Assembly (NCBI RefSeq): GCF_040802235.1
Contig: NC_133165.1
Location: 45,893,629-45,957,628 of the forward strand
DNA: 64,000 nt
Direction: 5' to 3'
From: Manis javanica
Taxonomy: Eukaryota; Chordata; Mammalia; Pholidota; Manidae
A program made the position numbers and the translations under genes. Of this stretch, positions 10,854 through 22,693 are shown one piece after another; within the stretch, counting starts at the first letter, position 1; every line of letters starts with the position of its first letter. Under the pieces are notes generated by a model, which ran no database searches, was not told where the DNA came from, and was given only the letters and a program-made list of their open reading frames with translations.

Positions 10854-12860
10854 GAAGAGGTTCCAGTTCCTCACTCTTCTCCAGCCTCGCCTCTACCCAT
10901 TCGCAGACAGCAGAGAGGCCAGCAAGGAAAATAAAGTAATCAGTGATTTGCTGTGTGGATTAATTAGAGGGTAGGAAAGGAGGGAAATTTACTTGGCTAT
11001 TAGGCTATCTGACAGTCTGATTTGGAGAATCAAAGCGGTTCACATCTATAGGGCAGAGATGGTGCCGCCCTGAATCGCTCTCATTTCTTGCAGTCGTCAC
11101 ATAGTGACCATACCAGCCTCTGCTCCCCCTCATGCTGCAGCATTGAGGGGCTGAGGCATAAGGGGAAGGGCTTGCACAGGACAGAGTGACTGATGGGAGT
11201 GGGCAGCAGGCTTCAATTCTAGACCCCAGCTGACCCTTCTAGGTGACCAACTAGAATGCCACTTTCTTAGAGATAGAGGTGTGACTAGAACTCTCAGAAA
11301 TTTGGCAGGTTGTATGTAACATTCTGAAGATTGTTTTCTGCTTGTTTTAAGACAAAGATGTCTCTGTGGCTTCTGTGAACTGCCTCCCTTCATTTCTTTA
11401 GTAATTTTCTTTGATTTATTTGTTTTCTTGATACATTGAGATCTTAGTCATGGTTGTTCTAGACTTTGGCCAGTTGGTAGTTAGGAGGGTATAAGAAGTT
11501 ATCCAGTACTTTTCTAAACTTAATTGTGCCTCTTCCTCCTACAGAGGAGAGTTCTCATAATTCTGGCTCTTCTGCTCCATTGGGAACAGACAACGAGTCC
11601 CAGGGAGAACAGGGTAAGTTGAACATGTGGCATGTGTTGGTGGTAGTGTGAATGGAGGGCACATGGACCACGACCCACTGGAAACATGTACTAAGCCTTG
11701 ATTTGTGTGGGGTCTGGTAGTTACAGAGATAGACATTTCTGTCCTTCGGGCTTTATGGTCTGGTAAGGGAGAAAGGTGGCCCAGACTCTATAGCATAATC
11801 CAGGCCACCTGGGAGATTCGGGGTAAGGTAAGCCTAGGTGGGGGAATCTGAGCAGTCCAGGCAACTTCTGTTCAGTAAGCAACCATGTGCATGCATTTGG
11901 AGCAATTATCACTTCATGTCTTCCTGACGATTAGAAATAATCTTGCCAACACCATCCAAGAGCCCAAACCATGGAAGACAGAATCTCAGAGACACCTAGT
12001 GAAAGTTCAGTATTAAAAGTAGGCTGGAAAAACAAACTTCTCCATTTCTGGAGGAGAGGAGGAAGAAAGTAAGTCTGATACTTTATTTTCAGATACAACC
12101 ACATGTAGGAAGCAGAACTCCTGGGATTCTCCATCTACACCCAGCAGCTCCCGGCCACGCAGACAGAAGGTTCAACTGGTGCCTTCCAGACAAGGGATCC
12201 TGCTGATCTTGGTATTGTCTGTCCATCCACCCCTGCCCACTCCAGCCTGGATCCCCTGAGTCTCAGGAATGGAAGGGTCAGTACAGGTTTCTTTCACTTC
12301 CTTCTGACTGACTTGGCTTCTCCTTTTTCTCTTGGTAGTCTCCACCTCCCATGCTTGGTTACTCAATCACGGATGAAGATATAGAGTTGGAGAAAAAAAG
12401 CGTCCTTACAATGACTTAACAAGGTTGTGGAGGATAAGACTGGTAAGGAATATAGGTTAATTTCACACTCCAGAGATGGTTTCCTTTAGTTTTATTTTAG
12501 TCTTTCTCCTCTGAGAAATCCACCTCTTGGGTTCTCAGTGGAATCCGAGAACAGTGAGCATTGAGATTGAAAGGAAGCATTTCTACATGAGTTCCCCCAA
12601 GTCCCTGAGCCTCCTGTGCTCTGTGATGCCCCTGGAAGGAATTCTCCTACAAGGGAGGACAATCCTTTCTTTCTTCCTTAGAAACTGCCTTAAACTCTGA
12701 CATTGCGAACCCACCTGCCATGCCACTCCACCTTCTTCTCTCACCCTGCCTGCTGCTGGGACTGCTGCTTCCTCAGCCTCCCCCCCAGCCCTAAGTACTA
12801 ACCTGCTGCCGGGGAGCTTGAAGAAGAAGCTGAACCCCCTGGGCCTACCATCTTTCCCAG
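10854..12860 (+). pseudogene. POM121: POM121 pseudogene, middle exons (intron-containing copy)
   Basis: POM121 is an integral nuclear-pore membrane protein with a C-terminal FG-repeat tail. Five blocks match its consecutive middle exons in order. 10,854-10,935 reads LWKRRGSSSSLFSSLAS and ERPARKI, after an acceptor tttag. 11,545-11,613 reads SSAPLGTDNESQGE. 12,093-12,195 contains KQNS and RRQKVQLVPSRQG. 12,339-12,442 reads LGYSITDEDIELEKK, then frameshifts at an A-run. 12,682-12,860 contains TLPAA and a proline-rich end before gtgagc. Several splice signals survive, so this is a duplicated rather than processed copy. Stops and frameshifts make it a pseudogene. The assignment rests on remembered family sequence. 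Confidence 0.8.
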
Positions 12861-13409
12861 GTGAGCAGGAGAGCTTTCTGTGGAGCACACAGTGCCATCA
12901 GCCTCTGCTTAGGCTAACGTGAAAGCAGCATGCCTGTCAGTCGCTAAAAAGGTTGAACCTGCTCTGGCTGAGCACACCTGAACTGGTGCAGGCCTGACAG
13001 CTTCAGAACCCTCTCATCAGGAGCAGATTGTAGGGAAGGGCCTGCTGCCCTTAAACCTGGAGAAGGTAGCCTCATTTTGGTAGTCAGACAGCTGTTGGTT
13101 TGCAGCCCCATTCCTTAGCTGCTCTGAGCCATGCTTGAGTTTGGATGATTGGATTTTCCTTAGTGTCCACACATTTAACCCAGGCTAGGCCAAGTTTTAT
13201 CCCCTGCTGTCTGTCTTATGATCTGTGAAGGGTAGAAATAAGGAGCACTTCCTTGATTTTGAGGAATAAATACTTTAAGAACCTGTGGTATAGAGTAGTG
13301 ATATTTGTTGACTCCTGAATCCCTGGAACAGCAAAGCTTCTAGAGCACCAAATACCATCACATTTGAGATACCAGAATTCACATTTTTCTGTTCTTCCTA
13401 GAATCTGCT
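12861..13409. other. POM121 pseudogene intron remnant
   Basis: Follows the donor gtgagc at 12,861. No coding or repeat features were recognised before the LTR fragment. Confidence 0.5.
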
Positions 13410-13522
13410 GGAGTGGCAACATTGGGAGGGGAGGCATTGTGTATTTTCCTCCATTCTTGTCCCCACCATGACAAAGAATTGAAGGGCAGAGACACAGTAG
13501 TGAAGTGTAAGATAAATTCCAA
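13410..13522 (-). mobile_element. LTR fragment, same family as the LTR at 30.87 kb
   Basis: The block ending 'ggcagagacacagtagtgaag' at 13,505 is nearly the same as 30,935-30,959, including 'gtatttt(c)c...ttgtcccc' upstream. Only the 3'-most ~95 bases of the LTR (antisense) are present before the next LTR begins. A 17-bp direct duplication (tgtaagataaattccaa) spans the junction at 13,506-13,522. Confidence 0.65.
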
Positions 13523-13942
13523 TGTAAGATAAATTCCAACCAAAATAAGCAGGTGATGAGAGGCAGCAAAGGGCCAGGCAATTTATTTGAGTGCAATTCC
13601 TGGGTGATGTTCCCTGGTCTGGCTATCACAGGCCAGGGAAGTCACACTTAGCAGGGCAGGCCACAAGTTTTTAAAGAAGACAGGGGGAGGGAGAGCAAAG
13701 TTGTACAGTGGTGTGAGGATTGGCTCATCTAGGGTACATGGAGGTCTCTCTTTGGCCTTTAGCCAGGTACTGCAAAGTTACTACTATTCTTCTAGCTTGG
13801 AGGAAGGGCTCTAGTTAGAAATGTTATCCGATCAGGCTCTGGAATGTTGTCAGACCAGAACCTGTGATCTCTTCACCTTGTTTGGTGAGGCCTGAGCTTA
13901 TCCAGCAGGCTCACCCCTTCCCCTGGTGCCTCCAGCCTTACA
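13523..13942 (-). mobile_element. 3' LTR of the minus-strand ERV (LTR A)
   Basis: The ends are TGTAAG...CTTACA. In sense (minus) orientation it is preceded by a polypurine tract (complement of ttccaccctttgg, 13,943-13,955). An antisense poly(A) signal sits near 13,581. It is related to LTR B (24,892-25,308), with shared blocks such as 'aaagggccaggca', but it differs at many positions by eye. Confidence 0.8.
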
Positions 13943-14335
13943 TTCCACCCTTTGGTCATAATGAGTGATGACTCGACCTGGCTACTTGAGGCTGACAAGG
14001 GGAGTCATTGAGGGGTGTTTCTTAGCATGTAGTTACATTGCTCTGTCTGCAAATGTCCTGCCTTGCTTTCTCTAGAGGCTCTCACCTTATTCTGTCTAAG
14101 CTTATGGTCTCTGTCTCATTCTCCCCTCTACAGATAGAGACTCTAGCTGCTGCTAGGGAAAAGGGGCAATGACCACTCTGGCTGCTTCATGCTGAGAGGG
14201 GGCACAGTAAAGGGTGCAGCTAGGTTTTCATCACTGGTCAGTTGAGAGGGCCTCGGAAGATTGGCGCTTCTATTCTGGGTTTCATTTCTATTACTATTTG
14301 CAGTTTTGTGGCTTCTAGGTAAGATAGAACAAATT
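13943..14335 (-). pseudogene. ERV env 3' tail and polypurine tract
   Basis: Read on the minus strand, about 14,310-14,130 encodes a short basic stretch that resembles the cytoplasmic tail of gammaretrovirus-like envelope proteins, followed by non-coding sequence and the polypurine tract next to LTR A. Stops are present. The assignment rests on weak similarity and position only. Confidence 0.4.
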
Positions 14336-16488
14336 GTGTTATTAGGTAAGGTAGCAACATTTGGAGTTGGATTTTCTATTCTGGAAGGACAAACTTGATG
14401 AGATTAAGAATGCATGGCTGAATATGAGAACTAGAAATATGAAGAGTCTAATTGAGAATCATAGCCAGGTATCATGGGGAAACTAGAATTCGGGATCAAG
14501 TTTACATCCCAATGACTATTATTAGGAATTAGTATAGATAAGACCGAATTATTGAAACAATACTTTTCTCTAAAATCACCCTCATTTTTATCAGAAGTAA
14601 CCAGGTTAAGAAAATAACAGTTGGCTTGATTATTTGCATAAGTGCAGCAGGAAGAGTAATTGATTACATGGGATCTTTTAAATGTGCTTTGCTTGAACTT
14701 TTTGTAAGGAATTTCAGATTGAACTTTTAAAGGCCTCTCAAGGCCAGAGAGCCAAGCCAGACTTACCATCAGGTTGTGCCTGCAGTACTTGTACATTTGA
14801 GTGAATTCCTCTCTTCTTGAGGTTCTCGAGACATTCCTGAGGTTCCTGCACCTGCCAGGAAGTGACCTTCTTTACTCACCTGGTAAGACTGCTGGGAACC
14901 CTGTAAGCAAGGTACCAGGCTAGTTCTTCCAAGGGGCTTTGTAGGCTTTGTAAAGTCAATCTTAGTTCCTTAAAGCTGTTCATATCTGAGTTTACTCACG
15001 TGTCTCTCAGGTATGACATTCCAGTCAAAGCCTTGGTAATATAACCAGTGTTTTTAATTGGTCCTCTTACAAGGATAGCAGGTTCTTGTTGAACTTATGC
15101 AAATAAACATACTGCCATGAAATATAAAAATAGTCATTGAGAGTTTTTAAATTCTGGAGGGATCAGGTAGAGAGAAAGATAAAGTTTCAATTCTGCTTAT
15201 AAAGATAGTAATTTAATAAACTGTTATCAGCTTAAGAGAAAAAACTTAAAGCACTTTATCAGCAACATTTGAAACAAAAAGCCACAAAATCATCTTCTTT
15301 AGTTTACTTAATCTTATGTAACCAATACTTGTTCTGCTGAAATCTAGTTCTTTACTAGTTTAGGAGTAATAAAACAGTGACTATAAATGACAAAAGACTT
15401 ACAAATGACAGTGGTTAAAGATCTGATGAGAGCTTACTGTAAGACAGTTGACATAAGGAAATTTGGATATTTCTGTAACACAAAACATTCAGTAACAAAG
15501 TTTAGGCATCATTCCCTTTGACAGTGCTTTCTAATTAATTAAGCAGGTAATTATATATCAGATAAATAAGCCAAATTAGCCAAATACTTTCTCCAATGAG
15601 AAAAAATTCTTCTGACATGTTCCAGGGGCCCTCTGGAAAATACAGAGTAAACTCGAGGTAAAAGCACCTTTTTGCATTTGATTTTTTTTTTTTGGCACTT
15701 GCTTAAATAGGATTATAGGTTGCCATGAAGCAATACTTATCCATTTAACCAGAATGACAACAAAATACCTCAAAGGCAAATAAAGAAGGTTACACAGTTG
15801 TTAGCAAACTTTAGCTTTTAGTCCTTTTAATATTAAGATCTCATTTTTTAAAAGCCTCCGACAACTCATTGAGACTTTAAGCATGAGAAACTGCTTTGAT
15901 GAAACAATTAGAGAACTCTCTGCAATCTTTCAATATTAAGAGCAGACTAACAGTTAAGAAATCTTTGTCTTTTTAACAAAACAGAATTCTAATTTTGCTG
16001 TGTACTTGATACCGAGACTCATTTGCTTTAATTTTATATAGCATGACCATATTAAATTGTTCCACAAACTTTCTACAACCTTCTTTTTCATTTAGATTTC
16101 TCCCTCTAAATAAACAGCTGTACTTTAGAACAATTACTTTCTTTTATCAAAAGACATATTCTTTATCACGCAGAAATGTTTTCCTTATTACTTTAAGTAG
16201 TTTTAATTAGAACTTAAAACTATTAGGTACTTTAATTTTTTGTGAACACTGAAAAGTAGACTATTATAAACTGTTACACTAGCATTCTTTGGATTAACAA
16301 ATTTATGAACATTTTATAATTTCTGTTAACTATGAGCTTTATAACACAATTTCTCACTAAGCACAAAGTATATCTTTTTAATTTAGCAAAACTTTAAGGT
16401 TTTAGGTTACCACAGAGATTCCCAGACTGTAGATAGGTATACACACTGTAATACACAATTATTAAGGTGTTCATTTGCCACACTTATT
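14336..16488 (-). mobile_element. AT-rich ERV-associated region, antisense
   Basis: AT-rich and without long ORFs. Positions about 15,240-15,853 are the inverted homologue of 25,318-25,930, both containing 'acatgtcagaagaatt' and 'actagtaaagaactagattt' (in opposite orientation). It lies between the env-tail remnant and the L1 insertion, so it belongs to the ERV nest. I cannot assign a viral gene to it. Confidence 0.5.
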
Positions 16489-16504
16489 TAGTTCACTTAT
16501 TCTT
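16489..16504. repeat. L1 target-site duplication, left copy
   Basis: tagttcacttattctt is repeated exactly at 17,511-17,526, so the enclosed L1 inserted into pre-existing ERV sequence. Confidence 0.85.
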
Positions 16505-17510
16505 TTTTTTATTTTAATTTTTAATTTTAATTTTGGTATCATTAATCTACAATTACAGAAAGAACATTATGTTTACTAGGTTCCCCCCTTCACCAAGTCC
16601 CCCCCACATACCCCTTCACAGTCACTGTCCATCTGCGTAGTAAGATGCTGTAAAATCACTACTTGTCTTCTCTGTGTTGCACAGCCCTCCCCATGTCCCC
16701 CATGCACTATACATGCTAATTGTAATGCCCTCTTTCTTTTTCTCCGCCCTTATCCCTCCCTTCCCACCCATCATCCCCAGTCCCTTTCCCTTTGGTAACT
16801 ATTAGTCCATTCTTGGGTTCTGTGATTCTGCTGCTGTTTTGTTCCTTCAGTTTTCCTTTGTTCTTATACTCCACATATGAGTGAAATCATTTGGTACTTG
16901 TCTTTCTCTGCCTGGCTTATTTCACTGAGCATAATACCCTCTAACTCCATCCATGTTGTTGTGAATGGTAGGATCTGTTTTTTTCCTATGGCTGTGTAAT
17001 ATTCCATTGTGTATATATACCACATCTTCTTTATCCATTCATCTACTGATGGACATTTAGATTGCTTCCATATCTTGGCTATTGTAAACAGTGCAGCGAT
17101 AAACATAGGGGTGCATCTGTCTTTTTCAAACTGGAGTGCTGCATTCTTAGGGTAAATTCCTAGAAGTGGAATTCCTGGGTCAAATGGTATTTCTATTTTG
17201 AGCATTCTGAGGAACCTCCATACTGCTTTCCACAATGGTTGAACTAGTTTACATTCCCACCAGCAGTGTAGGAGGGTTCCCCTTTCTCCACAACCTCGCC
17301 AATATTTGTTGTTGTTTGTCTTTTCGATGATGGCGATCCTTACCCGTGTGAAGTGATATCTCATTGTTGTTTTAATTTGCATTTCTCTGATGATTAGCGA
17401 TGTGGAGCATCTTTTCATGTGCCTGTTGGCCATCTGGATTTCTTCTTTAGAGAACTGTCTATTCAGCTCCTCTGCCCATTTTTTAATTGGATTATTTGCT
17501 TTTTGTTTGA
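16505..17510 (-). mobile_element. 5'-truncated L1, antisense
   Basis: A T-run at 16,505 is the complement of the poly(A) tail. It is followed by the 3' UTR (16.53-16.86 kb) and the ORF2 C-terminus (17,433-16,864). Exact 16-bp duplications flank it. This is a standard target-primed, 5'-truncated insertion, younger than the ERV it interrupts. Confidence 0.9.
16864..17433 (-). pseudogene. L1 ORF2 C-terminal fragment
   Basis: An open 189-codon stretch with the familiar C-terminal blocks [46 protein letters not shown] and [20 protein letters not shown]. It lacks the endonuclease and RT domains because the element is 5'-truncated. Confidence 0.9.
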
Positions 17511-17526
17511 TAGTTCACTTATTCTT

Positions 17527-18356
17527 AAGTATGCTAGGTTACTTACAAAACTTTTACTGAATACTTAAACAAAGTCAAGCCTCTAAGCATTTTATTCTTG
17601 AAAGATTTAGCAGATAACATCAACTTAAATGACTTTAGATAAACCTAGGCAGCTGATAACCATAAGGACATGTCCATTTCAGTTCAACTTAAATTAGCAT
17701 TAATGCTTAATATTTTCCATTAGAACTCTCTGGAAGTTTTAGAATGCCCAATTTTCACAAGCACTTGTCTTTAAATCAATTTTATTAATACCATCCGGAG
17801 GTAGAGAAATCTTTCATCTACACGTTTAGATACATAAACATACAGACTGAGACATAATGACTACAGTTAGCAACACTTTTCATAAAAAGTACATATACAC
17901 AGGCAGACAAACTGATATAAAGATTTGAGTCACTGATATTTAATCGCTTTCTTTCTTTTTAGCTTCTTGTCTGTGGCTTCTGAACCAGAGTGCAGGAGGA
18001 GCGTGTTCCGGTGGGGGAAGAGGGTAGTGAAGGCGGAAGGAGAGAGGTAGGGGGAAGGGGTCCGACTGAATCTTCTGTTTTAGTGCCTGTTCTGTCTGTA
18101 GAATATTACTTAATACCTGTACCTGGGTGTTTAGAACCTCCATGAGAGTGGGATTCACAGTGGTCCATTCCCTCTTGATGTATACTGTGTCCCATGGCTG
18201 GGCTTGGTAACTATTGTATAGCTTGCCCTGTACTCCTTTCTCCCAGTGTTGTTCCCATGGGTCACTAATGGTAATGTGTAGCCTATCCTGTATTCTGATG
18301 AACATGTTGTCAGAGACTCCTCTTGTTGTATCTCCTACTGCATGAACCCTGAATTA
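17527..18356 (-). mobile_element. ERV region with one unassigned ORF
   Basis: AT-rich sequence continues after the L1. A 121-codon ORF at 18,305-17,940 (minus) begins MFIRIQDRLHI and has a possible helical middle (LMEVLNTQVQVLSNILQTE) and a proline-rich end. I do not recognise it. By position, between the env start and the env tail, it could be displaced envelope or accessory sequence. Confidence 0.4.
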
Positions 18357-18658
18357 TGAGTCATAAATCCCTGGCCTCCTTGAGTCCTTCAAGGGTACAG
18401 GAATTCCATCTTCTGTTCATTGAACAATCCACAGGTAACCCTACAAGTCTCTCTACCCCTTAACTTAGCCTCCTTGCTTCCCATCAGCAATCAGGCAGAT
18501 CAGCCCACTCATTCCTGTGTATAAGTTATAAAGGCTCTAAGAAAACCTAGAGAGGGCCTATAAGACATGCCCCTTGAGGAACCTGACTTGACTTTTTTCA
18601 TGGATGGAAGCTCCGTGAAGGGGAGTGACAGGGTGCGAAGGGCAGCCTATGCAGTGGT
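18357..18658 (+). repeat. Inverted copy of the ERV RNase H segment
   Basis: The 302 bases are the reverse complement of 20,477-20,778, with about two differences seen by eye. The host ERV runs on the minus strand, so this RNase H piece points the opposite way and cuts into env. The arms are 1.8 kb apart and could pair as a long hairpin. Confidence 0.9.
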
Positions 18659-19043
18659 CTAATTCAGGATGACATCCCCCATACACGTTGGACTGGAAAG
18701 TACATGTATGAGAGGTTTGGTCATATGGAAAGCACAGCATTGGGTTTGAGAATGTGTTTAAGATGTCTGTGTGTACTGGTATTTGAACCGGCATCTGACA
18801 ACCCGCACGTGGGCAACTTTGGGTGCCTACTTCTTGGGCTTCGGTTCCGTGAGGAAGAGCTAGTTGGAGCTTAAACTTCCATGCAGAGTAGCTCTGCCTG
18901 GAGACTACCGGGCTATTCATCTGGCTGGTTGCACTTGACACGACTAACCCGCAGCTGAAGAGGACCCACCTCACAAGACACCCAATCATCATGTCCAGGT
19001 GCCCATTTGAGCCTAGAAAGGTGATACCAGGAAGAATGCCCAT
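18659..19043 (-). pseudogene. ERV env, N-terminal part only
   Basis: This frame overlaps the 3' end of pol, as env does in gammaretroviruses. It starts at 19,043 with a hydrophobic, signal-peptide-like segment (MIGCLVRWVLFSCGLVVSS), followed by a Cys-containing surface-subunit-like region. It ends abruptly at the inverted RNase H copy, so most of the surface and transmembrane subunits are missing here. Confidence 0.55.
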
Positions 19044-19935
19044 GTAGTTTGACCGCTGAGGGCATAGTGAGGATTACTGTATAAGGCCCTGTCCAGCAGG
19101 GTTGGAGAGATTTTGGCTGGAGTTCTCTTAGGAGTACCTCATCTCCTGGCTGAAGGATTGCTGCGTCTCCTGAGTTGCTGGATGACGTAGGTTGGGGTAG
19201 GAGCTGGTCTGTGAGTTCCCTGCTCAACAGTGTAAAGTAAGGAAGGTAGGAGACCAAAGGAGGAGAGGTAGCAGGCAGGCCTGTGTTTAGTAAGAAGGGC
19301 CTACCATACATCAGCCCAAATGCGCTTAGTCCAGCCGGTCCCCGGGGGGCAGCACACAGCCGAGCAAGAATGATGGGGAGAAGATGGGGCCACGAGAGCT
19401 TTACCTCCAGAGACAGCTTAGTTAGTTGGTCTTTTAAGAGACCATTAGCCCTTTTGACCTTACCTGATGATTGGGGGTAATAGGGTATATGGAGGTTCCA
19501 GGTGATATTGAGAGCTTCAGCTGTTAGCTGAGTGATCTGGGAGATGAAGGCAGGTCCATTATAGAATTGGAGTGAAGTGGGGACCCCGAAACGAGGAACG
19601 ATGTGTTCTACCAGCACCTGCACCACCACTGATGCAGTCTCCCAGTAGGTGCGAGAAGGCCTCAATCCACCCTGAAAAAGTATCAACCAGAACTAGTAAA
19701 TACCGGAGCTTTTTATGCTTAGGCATATGGGTGAAATCGATCTGCCAGTCCTGTCTGGGGATCATTCCCCTCATCTGGTGGAGGGCTATCCAGGTCTTCA
19801 GAGCACCTTGAGATGAGACACAATGACAAGTAGTGCAGGTTTGGTGCACCTGATCTATTACCTTGCAGAGACCATAAGGGGCAAATATGGGGGAGAGAAA
19901 CTGGTGCGTGGCCTCCAGCCCAATGTGTAGAAACT
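18913..19935 (-). pseudogene. ERV pol: integrase, catalytic residues lost
   Basis: Integrase inserts viral cDNA into host DNA using a D,D,E triad. The zinc-binding Cys pair (CTTCHC) is near 19,830 and the first Asp is in WQIDFTHM near 19,750. The second catalytic position reads FYNGPAF, with Tyr where the usual Asp stands. The Glu position reads SSGKVKRAN, with Lys in place of Glu. The C-terminal region (VLLRELQPKSLQPCWTGPY, LSRLKWAP) runs to 18,913. It is spread over at least two frames (19,849-19,559 and 19,686-18,913) and is inactive. Confidence 0.85.
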
Positions 19936-19999
19936 GGTGAATTTTGGATATGATATCTCTGCCTTGGGCTTGGGGGAGGGCAATTCATCACAGAGGTAT

Positions 20000-20780
20000 A
20001 TCCATCTCTGATCTCCCAACGTCCCCCCTTGATGTGGAAGCAATTGCCGTTTGTCATCGGGGAATTGGAGCAATAGAGAGGAGGAAAGGAACAGCACAGA
20101 GAGTTGGCTAGACCCGGATGTTAACTGTCGGGCCATGGCGTCTGCCGACGCATTACCCCTGGTTGCTGGATCATTTCCAGTCTGATGTCCTTTACAATGC
20201 ATTATGGCCACCTCCTTGGGGTCCTGTAGGGCCTGTAGCAGGCAGCTGATAGCCCTGCCATTGATGATCGGAATTCCCTTAATGGTAAGGAAGCCTCTTT
20301 CCTTCCAAATCGCAGCATGAGTGTGTGTAATTAGGAAGGCATATTTAGAGTCAGTATAAATTGTGGCCCTCTTCCTGGCTGCCAGCTACAACGCCTGGGT
20401 AAGAGCCACTAATTTGGCTTTCTGGGAGGTGGTCCCAGATGGGAGTAAGTTTGCTTCTATCACCTGTGACAGAGTCACCACTGCATAGGCTGCCCTTCGC
20501 ACCCTGTCACTCCCCTTCACGGAGCTTCCATCCATGAAAAAAGTCAAGTCAGGTTCCTCAAGGGGCATGTCTTATAGGCCCTCTTTAGGTTTTCTTAGAG
20601 CCTTTATAACTTATACACAGGAATGAGTGGGCTGATCTGCCTGATTGCTGATGGGAAGCAAGGAGGCTAAGTTAAGGGGTGGAGAGACTTGTAGGGTTAC
20701 CTGTGGATTGTTCAATGAACAGAAGATGGAATTCCTGTACCCTTGAAGGACTCAAGGAGGCCAGGGATTTATGACTCAAA
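20000..20780 (-). pseudogene. ERV pol: RNase H region
   Basis: RNase H removes the RNA strand during reverse transcription. The frame 20,568-20,386 contains LTFFMDGSSV, the usual first catalytic Asp context, and continues through KLVALTQAL. A further part with HCKGHQTG, resembling the C-terminal His motif region, lies at 20,211-19,858 in another frame. Part of it (20,477-20,778) is duplicated in inverse at 18.4 kb and another part (20,205-20,435) directly at 22.7 kb. Confidence 0.8.
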
Positions 20781-20875
20781 AGATCTTATAACCGGTGTGA
20801 GGAATACACAGTAATGGGCTGTTGGAGAGTTAATTTTAGGGCTTCTCGGGCCAGACTTTCCGCAGCTGCCAGGGC

Positions 20876-21830
20876 TCAGAGGCAAGGCTGCCACCCGCTG
20901 GCAGTGGTATCCAACTGTTTGGAGAGAAAGGCAATGGGATGGTACCCTGGCCCCACTGGCTGTACCAGTACTCTGGTTGCCACCCCTGCCCTCTCTGCAG
21001 TATATATGGTAAAGGGCTTAGTTAAGTCAGGGAGCATTAACAGGGGGGATGAGAGCAATGCATCTCGCAATTGATTGAAGGCAGAAACTACCTCGGCAGG
21101 TGAAGTTAGTGGCCCAGTAGGAGTCTCTGTGGCAGCCACATAGAGCGGTCTGGCCAGAAGGGCAAAGTTAGGCACCCAGTGTCTGAAAAATCCTACCAAT
21201 CCTAGAAAGGATAGTATCTTGGCTCCTGAAGTAGGTGGCAAGAGAGCTTTAATTGCAGCTGCTCAGTCCGCTGTTAGGGCTTTAGTGGTGGGAGTTAGAG
21301 TCAGCCCGAGGTATGTAACTTGGGGTAGAGACAGCTGTGCTTTGGCAGGGGATACTCTGTATCCCATGTCTGCCAGGAAATTAAGAAGGAATGTGGTGTC
21401 CAGAACTGAGGCCTCTTTTGAGGGGCTGCAAAGTAAAAGATCATCCACATATTGGAGGAGAATACTCTCGCTGTTGAATGTCGTAGGAGGTCCTCCGCCA
21501 GAGCCTGTCCAAAAAGATGGGGGCTATCTCTAAAACCTGAGGTAGAACTGTCCAGGTCAATTGTCTAGATCGACAGGTGCCAGGGTCTTCCCACGTAAAG
21601 GCAAATAGTGGCTGCAAGTCTGAGTGGAGAGGTATAGTGAAAAAGGCATCTTTAAGGTCCAGTACAGTAAAATGAGAGGTACTGGAAGGGACTCGAGACA
21701 GAAGAGTATATGGGTTAGGCACCACTAGGTGTAAGGGAATAACAGCCTTGTTAATTATTCGGAGGTCCTGAATGAGGCGATACACTTCAGAAGGCTTTTT
21801 ACCGGCAAGATGGGAGTATTGCATGGAGAG
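20876..21830 (-). pseudogene. ERV pol: reverse transcriptase
   Basis: RT blocks in order on the minus strand: YRLIQDLRIINKAV near 21,780, FTVLDLKDAFFTIPL near 21,680, and FAFTWEDP. The active-site box YVDD lies at about 21,450, followed by LLLCSPS, then VTYLGLTLTP and the connection region ILSFLGLVGFFRHWVPNF. The YVDD active-site motif is gammaretrovirus-like. Frames change near 21,441 and 21,241, so the protein is broken. Spacing is otherwise close to that of an intact pol. Confidence 0.9.
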
Positions 21831-21844
21831 TTAGCCGGCACTAA

Positions 21845-22362
21845 AAGCCCCTTCAGTGAGCCTGTGAAATAGGATATTGAAGCCGAGAAGGGAAGCGGGA
21901 TGGGTCTTTAAGGTGTATTAAAACCAGGGTGTGGTAGGTTGCCACCACAGAGGTGGAGATGTCCCACACGACCGGATTGACAGCAGTCCAGGGAGTTGGG
22001 AGACTCAGGTCTCTGTTGTTCAACCCTCCTTCACTGACTAAAGCAATGAGGGAACCTAAGTGTTCAAAAGGTGGGAGGGAAATAGAATCTCCTAACTTAT
22101 AGAGCAGATCCCGTCCTAACAGAGGGGTAGGACAGGAAGGCATGACTAGAAAGGAATGGGTAAACGGGATGCCTTGGAAGGTGCAGGCCACCGGGCTCGT
22201 CTCTAAAGGCTTGGAGAGGGTTCCCATGACCCCAACTATGAAGACCCTGGCAGGTTATAAAAGCCCTTTAAAGGAGGGGAGAACAGAGTAGATAGCCCCT
22301 GTATCCACTAAGAAGGATATGGGCTTACCCACTACCCACAGCTTGGCCCTGGGCTCGGCAAG
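21845..22362 (-). pseudogene. ERV protease
   Basis: A retroviral aspartic protease matures Gag-Pol. The minus strand shows the catalytic box FLVDTGA (about 22,320) and the C-terminal motif TPLLGRDLLYKLG (about 22,100). The two lie in frames interrupted by stops near 22,260. It lies between the nucleocapsid zinc knuckles and RT, the standard order. Confidence 0.8.
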
Positions 22363-22693
22363 GGTGATCAGGGTGTCCAAGTCCAGGCGTCTTCAATCTT
22401 TGAGGATGCCCAGCAGGTCTGAAGGGTAGTCTTTCGAGGGAGTCTGCCCCCCATGAGGCTCTGCTGCTGGATGAGGACCACCCCCTAGTGGACAGTCTAC
22501 TTTCCAATGACCTCGCTCACTGCACCTGGGGCACGGTCTGGTTGGTCTGCGTGGTTGGTTGGGGCATTTCCATGCCCAGTGCCCTTCTTTGCCACATTGA
22601 AAGCAAGGGCCCGGAGGTTTGAGTCAATCTTCAGGGACACCCCGACGATCCCCACGAGCCGGTCACAGAGCAGGTGTTATTGCGCGAGTCTGT
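22363..22693 (-). pseudogene. ERV gag: nucleocapsid with two zinc knuckles
   Basis: Two CCHC boxes (C-x2-C-x4-H-x4-C) are visible: [14 protein letters not shown] at about 22,608-22,567 and [14 protein letters not shown] at about 22,541-22,500. They bind viral RNA for packaging. The nucleocapsid is cut off from capsid by a 231-bp RNase H insert at 22,694-22,924. Confidence 0.85.

Noticed and set aside
17940-18305. 121-codon minus-strand ORF as a novel viral accessory gene
   Set aside because: No similarity I can name and no regulatory context. It sits in a rearranged, dead ERV, so I leave it as unassigned.
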